A DNA stretch of 64,000 bases from Amphibalanus amphitrite (Eukaryota > Arthropoda > Thecostraca > Balanomorpha > Balanidae): contig NW_024881537.1 in NCBI RefSeq assembly GCF_019059575.1, positions 1,362,501 to 1,426,500 on the forward strand, written 5' to 3'. How positions within the stretch are numbered: the first letter of the stretch is position 1; every line of letters starts with the position of its first letter. Shown in pieces: positions 42,524-52,865 of this stretch. The notes below the pieces were generated by a model. The model did no database searches and had not been told where the DNA came from. It worked only from the letters and a program-made list of their open reading frames with translations. The position numbers were made by a program, and so were the translations under genes.

Positions 42524-44545
42524 CACTGGCGGATCCAGGGTGTCAGCGCGGGGGGGGGCATACCAGGTCACGGAGCCAAACCTAGGGTACCCCCAAATCC
42601 TGTTTTCTCATCGGATTTAGGCCACTTATTTTTCGTCATAGCCCTGACACGAGTTTTTTTTTCTAAAAAAAAAATGGTAGGACACCTGACCCCCATTGGC
42701 AGATCCAGGAGGAGGAGGCTTTTGGGACAAACACCCGGGCAGCGCCAGAAATCGACGAAAATTGGTGGGGCCGGTGGGGCCCTCAGAATGACTGGTGTAG
42801 GTAAAGAGCCGACCCAGGGTCGCCGGTGTGGAACCTTAAGAGGTACTGGCGTGGGACCATCAAAGGTATCGGTGTGGGTTCCCCAGAGGCAGTGGTGTGG
42901 AGCCCTCAGAGGCACTGGTGCAGGAACCACAAAGGAGCCGGTGTGGGCCCTCTAAGGTGCTGGTGTGAGGCCCTCACATGGACGCCGTTGTGGTGCCTCA
43001 GACACTGGTGTGGCGCTAAGCCCACACCATTCACAGATGGCTGTGTGTGGGGCCCTTGGAGTGGTTGGTGCGAAATGCGAATGCTTAATAACCCAGTAGG
43101 ACCTCTCAGAGACCGACAAAGGGCCCTCAGAGGCCGGTAACGGGCCGTATGATGCCAACAATGGGCCTTCACAGGCCGGCAAGTGAGGGCCGGCAGTATC
43201 TTCAGGAGCCCTGTGGAGTCCTTAGAGATCGGCATGGTACTCTCAGACGCCGGTGGGGCCCTCAGAGTCACCGGTGTTACCGGTGGCTGACTGACAGAGG
43301 CATTGGTGTGGGGCCCCAGAGGCGCCAGTGTGGGACCCTCAGAGTCGCCTATGTGGGACCTCAGGAGACACTGGTGTGTCAGAGGTGGCGGTGTAGGGCC
43401 CTCAGACGTGTCTGTGTGGTGCCCTCTCAGTCGCCGGTGAAGACTTTCAAAGGCATCGTTGTGGGAGTCCTCACTCCTCAGAGACACATGCATGGGGGCA
43501 AGGGGTCTTCAAGAGACCAGCAAGGGCCAGCAGAGGCCTTCAGGAGCCCTGTGGGATCCAGGAGACCGGCGTGGTACTCTCAGGCGTGGGAGCCCTCAGA
43601 GTCACCAGTGTGGGGCCCACAGAGTTGCAGGTAGGTAGCCGTCAGATGCGCCTGTGTAAGACCTTCAGAGGCGCCAGTGTGGGGCCCTCAGAGCGGCCGC
43701 CGATGTAGGGCCTTAAGAAATATTGGTGTTAGTCCCTCAGATTGGCGGTGTTGGGCCCTCAAAGGCGCCAGTGTGAGACCCTCACAGGCGCCGTTATGGG
43801 CCCTCAGAGGCACTGGTGTGGAGCCGTTCCATGCGGGTATGGGTCAGGACCCTAATTAAAGCTGAGCTGACGCTTAATGGGTCAGCAAGGTCACTCAGAG
43901 GTCAGCACAGGGCCCTCAGAAGCCGGAGTGGGGCCCTTATGGAGATGTGTGATGTGTGGCGACTCAGGAGGCCGTGACTCCGTGAGGTGCTCTCACGAGT
44001 CCTGCGGGTCTTATCTCAGTCGAAATAAGGCATGCTTGGACCCTGAGCGGCCAATTGGCACTGCAGGGCCTCTCGGGCCCATAGGGCACCATGCATCTAA
44101 TGAGGCGGCACGCGCCCCTTGTGCCCCCCCCCCCCCCGGTTACGCTGCACTGGCTGCGGCCATACTGATAAAGGTAAATCATATTCTAACCGTCCCTATT
44201 CTCAAGCATAGGCGGCGGCCGATACCTGGTTTGCGCAATATGAGTGCCATCGTTAGACAATACGGTCAAAAGTGTTGAAGCGGCATGACTCCCCTGTGGT
44301 AAGAACTAAGAAGCAACATACTTACAAAATAAAGCAATGACAACTAAATTGAGGCTACTAAAACGACTCTGATCACAAAAGTAGTTACTAGGAAGGATTT
44401 CTAATCCATTTTTATTTAGTTCCTCGTTATAGGCGTAAGAAGTGTAAGTCTGAACGGGGGGGGGCATACTTGTACTGAATGCCCTCCCCAGGCTCCTGTC
44501 GGGGGGGGCATATGCCCCTAATGCCCCCCCCTGGATCCGCCAGTG
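42524..44545. mobile_element. hAT-type element with minisatellite interior (2,022 bp)
   Basis: Perfect 17-bp inverted ends CACTGGCGGATCCAGGG are flanked by the 8-bp duplication CTTCTAAC at 42516-42523 and 44546-44553. Both are typical of hAT insertions. The interior is mostly the degenerate GGGCCCTCAGAGGCGCC minisatellite (about 42780-43960), then a stretch related to the hAT-like end at 2579. No transposase frame is present, so the element is non-autonomous. It lies inside the TTAA element 42018-44903. Confidence 0.95.
42780..43960. repeat. Degenerate minisatellite inside the hAT element
   Basis: An imperfect array with a unit of about 30 bp containing GGGCCCTCAGAGGCGCCGG and CCGGTGTGG variants. 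The long frames on both strands (for example 42906-43493) arise from the repeat and should not be read as proteins. Confidence 0.8.
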
Positions 44546-44907
44546 CTTCTAACTGCCATATTTATCGTTGGATTATCTAGAAATTCACCATAAATACTCA
44601 CAAATGTTTGCTCTTTCGTATAGTGAAAGATTTTAAAAAATCGGCCGGTAACTTTTTGAGTTATCGGCGTGTAAACGCAAAAAAGTCGCTAATATGGCAA
44701 ATTTGACCACATTTGACCTCATTTGACCTTGAAGATATTGACCTAGGGTCATGAAATTCACACACAACAGAGTTTTCCATGGCCCCCACCTACCCTCCAA
44801 ATTTCGTCTTTCTAGCTCCAGTGGGAGCTGAGATCTTAGGGGGGGGCGACATCCGCCCCCCCTTCCACTGGGCGTAGTACTCGCAACCCTTCCACTGCGC
44901 GTGTTAA

Positions 44908-45158
44908 ACAAAGAACACATGACCAAACCAAAGTATCAGAAAGCGTCGACCCCGCCCGAAACCCGCCGAGCCAAAAAAGCAGACAGTACCCGGCCCCAGG
45001 CGCCGGACGACTCCAATCGGGCCAGCTTGCGTCATAGTGTCATGTTTTGTGTTTTGTAATGTAATGTAGTGTTATGTAAGCAGTGTGTTGCATTAATATC
45101 AATGGTACTTAAATGCACTAACTAAACAGTTATGTTGTATTGGTAAACCGATTTGTCT
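44908..45158. other. Short stretch without recognised feature
   Basis: Contains several overlapping GTAATGTAGTGTTATGTAAG-like words near 45055-45080, but nothing that can be named. Confidence 0.35.
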
Positions 45159-45490
45159 CTACAATAAATTCTGGAGGTGATGGGTGATTTGTGTGCCTTG
45201 ATGCTTGTTTAAGTCTTTTGCAAAGAGAAGGGTATCAAGTTTTAATTTTGCTGAGAAATTGTCAAAATTTGGAGTGATGATTCGAACTGCATTTATAAGT
45301 TTTACTCTTTGTGTATGGTAAAGTTGGCACCAGAGTATGAAGTGAGTTGTGTTCTCATCATGATAACCGCAAGCACATACTGGGCTGGGTGTGTTGAGGT
45401 GTTGTATATTGAACAGGTGTGCCTTGAGAGTCGTCATGCCCACTCTCAATCGTGTGTGTAGTGTGTTACGCGTTTTGTTGCCGAAAGAAA
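45159..45490 (-). pseudogene. LINE C-terminal fragment with zinc knuckle
   Basis: The minus-strand frame reads RLRVGMTTLKAHLFNI, then CACGYHDENTTHFILWC, a C-x1-C ... H-x4-C knuckle typical of the tail of LINE ORF2. It is open upstream through KTRNTLHT to about 45490, so the TTG counted as a start is not a real start. The reverse transcriptase itself is missing. Confidence 0.65.
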
Positions 45491-45599
45491 AGAAAGTGGG
45501 TGGCTCTGGTGCCCCAAATCGCTGCCAGATCGAGTTCTTTCAGTATTATGGAAGATTATCTCATCGGTGATGATCCTGGTGCCGCTAATCTAATTGACA

Positions 45600-46134
45600 G
45601 GGGCACCGGCAAAGGTCATCTGAGGTCATGTGACGTCATAAATCGTTTTTCTGTCAATAAATCACGACATGATGGTGCTAAAGACTTGTAAGTGGTACCA
45701 AACTGCTCGTCTGGTCAAGGCGCGTCGTTTGGTATGCAGCATGACCATACCCCACAACCTCATTGATGAATGACCTGACCTTGACCTCAGGTCAAATTTC
45801 AAATTGACCTGTGAAGGTCATCACATACTTATTTCGCATCGCCTCGGTGAGAGCAACAAAAAATGTACTGGTTTTATGTCTCTATGTTTCTTAGTTTAAA
45901 AGTTATATAGGTAACTAATTCCAAAACATTTTATCGTTGATGACCTCTGGTGACCTCAATATTGACCTGACCTGAAAATGTTTTATGTGAAAGTTGTAGA
46001 TCTTTAAACGACCTATCAAACGCCGTTCGCCGTTTGTCGCTGCGATGTGTAGTTTATGAGATCTGAAGGGGGGGGCCGAATCGCCCCCCCCCCCCGCCAG
46101 TTTCTTGTCCCGGCGGAGCCCGCCAGGAATAGGG
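45600..46134 (-). mobile_element. TTAA-type element fragment, CCCTATTCCTGGC family, double-head end
   Basis: The right end mirrors 408-475: doubled head around TTCTTGTCCCGGCGGAGCC, a GGCCGAATCGCCCC palindrome and box B, before TTAA 46135-46138. A decayed central palindrome is visible near 45710-45850. The left end is not identifiable, so the start given is approximate. Confidence 0.7.
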
Positions 46135-46138
46135 TTAA

Positions 46139-46790
46139 AACTGTTAAAATGGAGCGGATATCTCCCATATTTTACAATAAAACCCAGGCAAGCAATCACC
46201 CTTAAACCAAACTTGATAGATATAGGCACTGGAATAGAGCGACAGGCCGAAGAGGTTTTGTCTATGATGACATGTTTATTTTCGAAATTTATCTTTGGGA
46301 TAAGTGTAAACCAGTACTAAGTACATATCATCTCATGGAAAACAGTGGTTTAGTAGCGTAGCTCTCGGTTGGGGGTAAGCTCGCCCACTCGCCCGGGGTT
46401 ACCCCAATATGCTAATTTTATTTTAGAACAGCGATGTTTGGAAAAAATGTCATACTTAAGCCAGCCTGCTTCATCACCCCTCACTACAAACACTTAAACG
46501 ATCCTTTCATAACATTCGTATAAATATTAGGGTTGTATGTGTGTAACATTAACAATGCAACATATCTCAGTTTTTAGCTAAAAACCCTTAAAATATCATT
46601 TTTGCTCTATAACTTTAACAATATACAATTTTTGTTAGCGTTAACTTTTACGCTGGCGTTACCTCAGACGCTGAAAGGACAAGCACTTAAGCATTTTATT
46701 ATGAATAATTTAGCCGCAAACGGGGTGGCCGGGCTTCCCCCGCGCCCGGGTTTCCCCCGGCTTCCCCTATATGTATTTATCACAATATAT
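46139..46790. other. Stretch without recognised gene
   Basis: AT-rich, with a short CCGGGCTTCCCCCGCGCCC segment just before the LINE fragment. Nothing could be named. Confidence 0.35.
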
Positions 46791-46793
46791 GCA

Positions 46794-48038
46794 TTTTATC
46801 ACAATCACCTCCTATCCTCATCCCAGCACGGCTTCCGTCCTCGTCATTCCACTGAAACCGCTCTACTATCTGTCACAAACCGTATCCTTTCCAACATGGA
46901 TCATGGTCATATCTCACTCCTATGTCTCCTGGACCTTAGCAAATGTTTTGATGTCATCCCACATCATCTACTCCTTTCCAAGCTAGAACTGTACAACATA
47001 GATCCCACTTGGTTTTCCGCTTACCTTTCCGGTCATTCTCAGTCAGTCTCTATGTCCAGTCCTTCCGGTCGTAGAGTGGTTTCAAAGCCCCTTCCTAACA
47101 CCATTGGAGTGTTCCAGGGATCCGTCCTCGGTCCTCTCCTGTTCACCATCTTCGCTAATGACCTCAGTCTGCACGCGCCGGACGCCCATGTGATCCAGTA
47201 CGCTGACGATACCCAAATCCTAATATCCGACGTCAAATCCAATCTCCCATCCCTCATCCAACGCATGGAGACCATCCTTGCATCCCTGTCTTCATGGTTC
47301 CATGCTCATGGTCTGAAACTCAACGCTTCCAAAACTGAACTCCTTCTCCTTGGTACCAGACAGAACACCCGCCACCTCCCTCCTGTCAGCGTACGGATCG
47401 GTGGGGAGACCGTTCAGGAGAGCCGCACTGCTAAAAATCTCGGCGTTATTTTTGACAAACATCTGACTTGGTAAGCACACGTGACCGATATCGTTCACAA
47501 GTGCATCGGCATCCTGATCGGTCTCCGTCACCTGAGATATTTCCTCCCGCAGAGGGCTCTGCTCTCAATAGTTCAGAGTTTGGTGCTTTCGCGAGTATCT
47601 TACTGCATCACAGTTTACGGGAACGGATCCGCGGCGAACGATGCTCGGATGCTCAAGGTTGTCAATTTTGCAGCGCGTGTAGTGACCGGTCTTAGGAAAT
47701 CTGATCACATCTCTCGAGCGCGAAATCAGTTGTGTTTTATGGTGCCGCGGCAAATGCATGATTTGTATACCTTGACTGCAGCTCACAAGATACTTGTCAG
47801 TGGAGAGCCGTCCGAACTGGCCTCACTCTTCCTGTGCTTTTCCGACGCGCGCAATTGTGACCGGCCAACTAGACAGGACGGGCGTCTTCGGCCGCCGGCT
47901 TTCCGAACCGTGACCGGACAGCGATCTTTTAGTTACCGAGCTGTGACGCTTCTCAACCGCCTACCAATCGAGACCCGAGCTCTGGGCCCGTCTGCTTTAA
48001 GCGCGCTGCCAAGTCGCTGGTACTGCAGTAGCTTTTAC
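46794..48038 (+). pseudogene. LINE reverse transcriptase, one in-frame stop
   Basis: The frame carries reverse transcriptase blocks in order: HGFRPRHSTETALLSVT, LCLLDLSKCFDVI, GVFQGSVLGPLLFTIFANDL, YADDTQILIS (the YADD active site) and LKLNASKTELLLLG. The frame is broken by TAA at 47472-47474 directly after LTW. The same frame continues beyond it (HVTDIVHKCIGILIGLRHLR ... VVNFAARVVTGLRK ... TLLNRLPIETRAL). A related LINE on the other strand has Glu at the stop position, so a single GAA-to-TAA change would explain it. The N-terminal half and endonuclease are absent. It belongs with Jockey/CR1-superfamily LINEs. Confidence 0.85.
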
Positions 48039-48084
48039 GACCGTGTGTGCATGAGCGGTGTGTGCGTGTATGTATGCTGTGTAC

Positions 48085-49218
48085 ATGTTGCAGGCACTTT
48101 AGAAAATCAGTCATTTTGTAAAATGCCTAGGCATTTTGCAAAATGCCTGATTCTCCAGGCTTTTTGCAAAAAGCCTAGGCATTTTACAAAATGACTGACT
48201 CTCCAGTCATTTTGCAAAATGCCTAGGCATTTTGCAAAATACCTAGCCATTTTACAAAATGACTGAGCAGCGTGTTGTAGATACGAGTACCTAATTATAT
48301 ACGTTTTGGTAGCGTGTAGCTGGACCGAGGAGTCCAACATTATGACCAGAGGAGTCCAGCAGTGGGAAGTCCATACCTACCTCTATTATGAGAAGTGCAG
48401 GCCCGCGACATTTCCAACCCCCACGTCAGCGACGCTGCTGGATTTAAAATGATCGATCTGGAGCGTCAACAAACGACTGGCCCTATGCCGGCCTGTATCT
48501 GTAAAACTATTAGAGGTCGCGAGGATTCGATACCACACACTTAGGCGTTAGTGTCTTTTGAAACCAACGCTCTCGTCCTACGCCAAGCGACCTGATGATT
48601 CTCCCGATGTGGAGCTTGATATTTTTAACTGGGACCGTGCAAGTAGGTACTCAAAGCTGTTGCCACAGAACAAAATTAATCGTGTTTTGTTAATTATTGC
48701 TTTAATATTCATTGTGATCAGAGAGCTTTTTTATTCCAAAGAAAAGTTAGGAAGAAAACCTAAACAATAATACTGTAAACAATTGCGTGGACTAGGCCTA
48801 GGGTAGACTTGTTGAAGTTCCTTAGAGCCAATGAGCGCTGTCCAGTCAACTGAGGAGGGGAGGGGTGGTCCACACTGGGCTTCTTTGTTGATGCGTGGGC
48901 TGTGAGTGAGCGTCCGTGCGTCAACCTGGTCGTTACTCAGCATTGTCGTCATCACAGAGCTTCAAATCGATCAGCTACAGGCTGAACACTTACCTATAGG
49001 GTATAGGAAGACGTCCAAAAACTGTTGGCCATAGTATCTGTAGTGGGATCTACGTTCCATGCTGGTCAGGCATTTTGCAAAATGCCTAGTCATTTTGTAA
49101 AATGGCTAGCCATTTTGAAAAAGCCTGGTTGCGTTCAGTCATTTTTCAAACAGCCGTCTTTTTGTAAAATGCCTAGGCATTTTACAAAATGACTGATTTT
49201 CTAAAGTGCCTGCAACAT
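48085..49218. mobile_element. Inverted-repeat element with TTTTGCAAAA palindrome arrays (1,134 bp)
   Basis: The outer ends are identical inverted repeats over about 53 bp, beginning ATGTTGCAGGCACTTTAG and passing through AATCAGTCATTTTG. Inside each end is a chain of short palindromes such as GGCATTTTGCAAAATGCC joined by CTAG (48110-48265 and 49070-49195). No clear target duplication was found. The superfamily is unknown; the middle has one small frame. Confidence 0.8.
48558..48770 (+). CDS. Small frame inside the palindromic element (70 aa), unrecognised
   Basis: The predicted peptide has a polar N-terminal half and a hydrophobic stretch (RVLLIIALIFIVIRELF) near residues 43-59, followed by a Lys-rich tail. 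It could encode a short single-pass membrane segment, or be chance. Nothing supports expression. Confidence 0.15.
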   Translation: MKPTLSSYAKRPDDSPDVELDIFNWDRASRYSKLLPQNKINRVLLIIALIFIVIRELFYSKEKLGRKPKQ

Positions 49219-49277
49219 ACATGTTGCGTGACATCCCTCCCACCTCATTGACACTTTGTTTTATCTATCTTACTTAA

Positions 49278-50466
49278 CCCGCGCCCGGCTGGGGGTCCTG
49301 GATTTCCACGCCCTGCTGGGGGGGTGTTTGAACATCCCCCCCCTTGTAACTCGGCTCCTGGGCCACGTAGCGATACGCGGAAGGCGGCGTTCGAAAGAGC
49401 GTAAAAAATAATGACGAAATCACTTCGGTCAATTTTTTGGTCAGGTCAAAGGTCAGGTCACCAGGGGTCATTGAAGGCAAAATTTCGCCGATTTCCAGGT
49501 CGAATGTCGAAAATTTCCAAGAAACCAACGCATAACTCGGGAACCAATAGAGCTACAGCGCCGCGGAAAAGCGCATTCGATAGCCCTATTAACGCCCTTT
49601 CTGAGTAATTCTCTCAGATTTGACCTAACGTCAACGGTTTTGCCTGCAGGGGGCAAAAACTGCAAAAATAGCCGATTTTTTCGGAAACAGTTTTTCTGCA
49701 ATAACTTTTGACCCAAGCCTTGTACGAGCTTACTTTTACCGGCATCGTGTTCCTCTCGTCAAGACGCATCGAATGAACTATAACTTGACCTTGAAAGGTC
49801 AACTTGAAAATTTGACCTCAGGTCAAGGTCATGACCTGACCGGAAAGGGTCATGTTGCATATCAGTCGATCCGTATCGTCGAGCTGAACACATCTAAGGC
49901 GTTTTCATCGCTCTAGCATGCCTCTATCAAAAGTTATTTGCGAAAAACTGTTAGATACCATTCGTGACCTAAGATGACCTCAGGACATAAACAAGGGTCA
50001 CGGACACCATTTTCATGTTCAGTGTGTCTAAACCACTTGTAATTCGGTGTTTGGGAGTGTTTATAATGTCTTTCGTCCAAAAGAGGCGCATTTCAATTTT
50101 CTCCCATTGACTTATAATGGGGAGGTCGCAAAATTGACCTGACCTTAGGTCATCGACATCAAAATTCTGAGATATACATTTTGTACATGTTATTGCACTT
50201 AGCAATCGCTGAAAGTTTCAAAGCGATCGGTCACTCGGTGTAGCTATGACAGACATTGGAACTTTTTATGAGGTGAGGTCACTTCAAGTGACCTGGTGAC
50301 CTGACCTTGAATGACCTTGGTCTGAAATTTTCACAACATGTGTAGAATTGATGTATGATAAGGTGTACCAAAAACGGCGGCGCGGAGCGCCGCCGTTTTT
50401 GAGATATTCGCGAAAAACCACAAAGGGGGGTGTTCAAACACCCCCCCCCCCCCAGCAGGGCGCGGG
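49278..50466 (+). mobile_element. TTAA-flanked hairpin element, CCCGCGCCCGGCTGG family copy 2 (1,189 bp)
   Basis: TTAA at 49274-49277 and 50467-50470. It matches 39469-40652 almost throughout, in the same orientation, including the doubled left head, the central palindrome (about 49755-49885) and the CGGCGGCGCGGAGCGCCGCCG stem (quoted core GGCGCGGAGCGCC) near 50375. Differences are mostly in G/C run lengths and single bases. Confidence 0.9.
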
Positions 50467-51081
50467 TTAAGGCACAGAATAGCCACAACCATGTGTGGAG
50501 TGTCTGTTGATGTAATACATGATGATTGACACTTGAACAGAATAGCCGTGAATATGGATTTCCAAACGAAATAAATGATGATGATGATGATGATGAGGGT
50601 TTGAATATCGGCCATAGCTTTCGGATGTATCCATCCATGCGAGTCGCGGAGGCCAGACACGTGGCCGAATTCTATTTACGGCGGCCGAAGATGACCCGTG
50701 CTGCGAAGTTCATAATTTTTTGGAGCCGGTCAAAGTTTTTCCGGGAGCCATTTCCGTAGACAGTGAGGCAGACGCGCGAGATGACAAGTGCTGTTACGAT
50801 CGTTTTGAGGATGCCGTCTGGGAGACAGTGTCGTGCGTGGGAGAGGCCGATCAGTGCGCCCTTGCAACGACGGCTCAGCTCGGCTACGTGTGCCTCCCAG
50901 GTGAGTGCGCCGTCGAATACAACGCCCAGGTTTCCCACCTGAGCACACGGCTGGAGCTCAGCGTCACGGAATGAAATTTTGAAGCGAGGCAGTTTACGTG
51001 GATTTTGTTGACTACAGAATACTATGAGTTGAGTTTTAGAAGCGTTGACTCTCAGGGCGTGTGGGCAGAACCAGGCGTTAA

Positions 51082-52003
51082 CCCTCGCCCGTAAACGGTG
51101 TTTTGCCACCTTCGCCCATGCAGGGGGGGGGGGTTGGTGCGACCCCCCCCCCTGGCGTTTGAAAACGGAGCGTCGTAGAGCTTAGCGGAAAAGACCAACG
51201 GATTGCTCTCAACGAGATCTCGCGATTGGTGGTATATTTTTTGGTCCTAGGTCAACATTTGACCTACTTATGACCGGTCAAAGGTCAAATTTTCGGAAAA
51301 ATTTAACTTTTTCAGATTTCCGCGCCGATTGCGGCAAAACGGTAAGAGATATCGACTTGAAACCTTCACTATCGTGATCCTTGATCAATTCTCTATCGTT
51401 TGGTGTGTATTTCGATGTCATACCTCTAAAAATGATGCGTTGGGAGCATCGGAAGTCTGCAAGGTCATTTGTGCATTGGGTCACGTCAGGCGTGTGACGT
51501 CACTGACCTGACCCTGACCCAAAATGAGCTACAAGAAACAACTGACGATGCCTGAAATGGATAGCAAATTCGAATTCAGGGCATCAAAATACCCCGAAAA
51601 GGCATACCTACAAGTGCAAGAAGTCATTACAGGTCAACCGAGGTCACTGACCTGACCTTGACCTTTAGTAACCTTGAAAAGGTCAACGGACATTGTGCCA
51701 ATGTCAAATCAGCCAGTTATGATTCTAAAACAATCCATCAGTGTGTCAGGTCAGTCGGCATTTATACCATTGTGAGGCAATCTCCAATTTAGCGTAAATC
51801 TGGCCGGAGGTTGTTCCCTTTATGACTTCATAACTCCGTGACCTGACATGACCTTGACAAAAGTTTTTTACCAAAAGTTGCGCAAAGGATGCCCCAAAGG
51901 GTACTGAAAATTTGAGCAGGCTATCTGAAACGGTTCGGCGTGTAGCTAAGAAAAACCTCAGGGGGGGTTGCACCACCCCCCCCCCCCCCTACATGGGCGA
52001 GGG
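51082..52003 (+). mobile_element. TTAA-flanked hairpin element, CCCTCGCCC family copy 4 (922 bp), inside the LINE
   Basis: TTAA at 51078-51081 and 52004-52007. Removing the element and one TTAA leaves a continuous LINE frame across Ser-Leu-Asn, so the target was a TTAA inside coding sequence. The body is more diverged than the other three copies, with a unique segment at 51500-51780. Confidence 0.92.
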
Positions 52004-52865
52004 TTAAGTGACGCGAATGATGCCTCCATGCGCGAGATGAGGCCCCTGATGTCGTCGCGTGGGCCGCTCTAGGGTGTGTCGATAGTCGCAGATTCGCGTT
52101 AGACAAAGATATAAATTGGCGCGAGCATGCCAAAACACTAGCCCTGCAGTTGGTTTTGCGTAAAAATGCGATTTGACGGGGCTCGGGCAGGTCAAAGTTA
52201 CAGCGAAAAAGTCGCAGTCGACGGTGCTGCCACCTACATTGCCAATAACGGGCACTATCATATCGTGATAATTGGGGTAGTTTCAAATGAGAAATGACTT
52301 CTATTTTTGTTCATACTGCTTAAGAAGAAATAAAACAATTCGGAAACATACATTTTTCCCAAATATCGCGTTCCATTTTTTCCTGTTGAGTTGTTAGGAA
52401 AGTGGTAAATTTCAAGGTTGACGGCTAAAAAACGAAACAGGAGGAACAGAGCAGGAATCACCAAGACGTGTGCCGCGCCGATGCTGTAGATAAGGGGTGA
52501 GCAACAGAACCAGCATACCTAACGATTTTGATTAGTGATAGATATTTTTCTCTAAATGTAAGACTATAAGTAACTCAGGCAAGCCTTCTAATACCTATCG
52601 GTATCGACAGGGTTGCGGTAAAAGGTACAATCGATGGCACATTACAATTATTCTGAGTTGGGTAACAACATTCTTCAGATACCTACCATCAACAACCTCA
52701 CTATCTCCTATATGGGAGCTATATCATCTGATTCCAGCGCCCTGAAAACAAACAGGTTATCACCAAAAATCTCTGTATTAGCGCCTACCGACATATGCTG
52801 AATGACGCTATCAATACCCCGCATTTGTAAAAGGTGATTCGCCACACAGCCCGCCGGCGTCTGAG

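Larger units (their letters stand above)
42018..44903 (+). mobile_element. TTAA-flanked hairpin element, CACGCGCAGTGGAAGG family, split by a hAT element
   Basis: TTAA at 42014-42017 and 44904-44907 flanks perfect 16-bp inverted ends CACGCGCAGTGGAAGG. Without the 2,022-bp insertion and one 8-bp duplication the element is 856 bp. Box A is at the left single-head end (GTTTTTCGCCAATAACTC), and the right end shows the double head (CTTCCACTGGGCG and CTTCCACTGCGCG). It starts with CAC rather than CCC, like the copy at 57221. Confidence 0.92.

Noticed and set aside
42906..43634. Frames of 160-195 codons on both strands in the minisatellite
   Set aside because: Repeat-driven open frames with low complexity, inside a non-autonomous hAT element.
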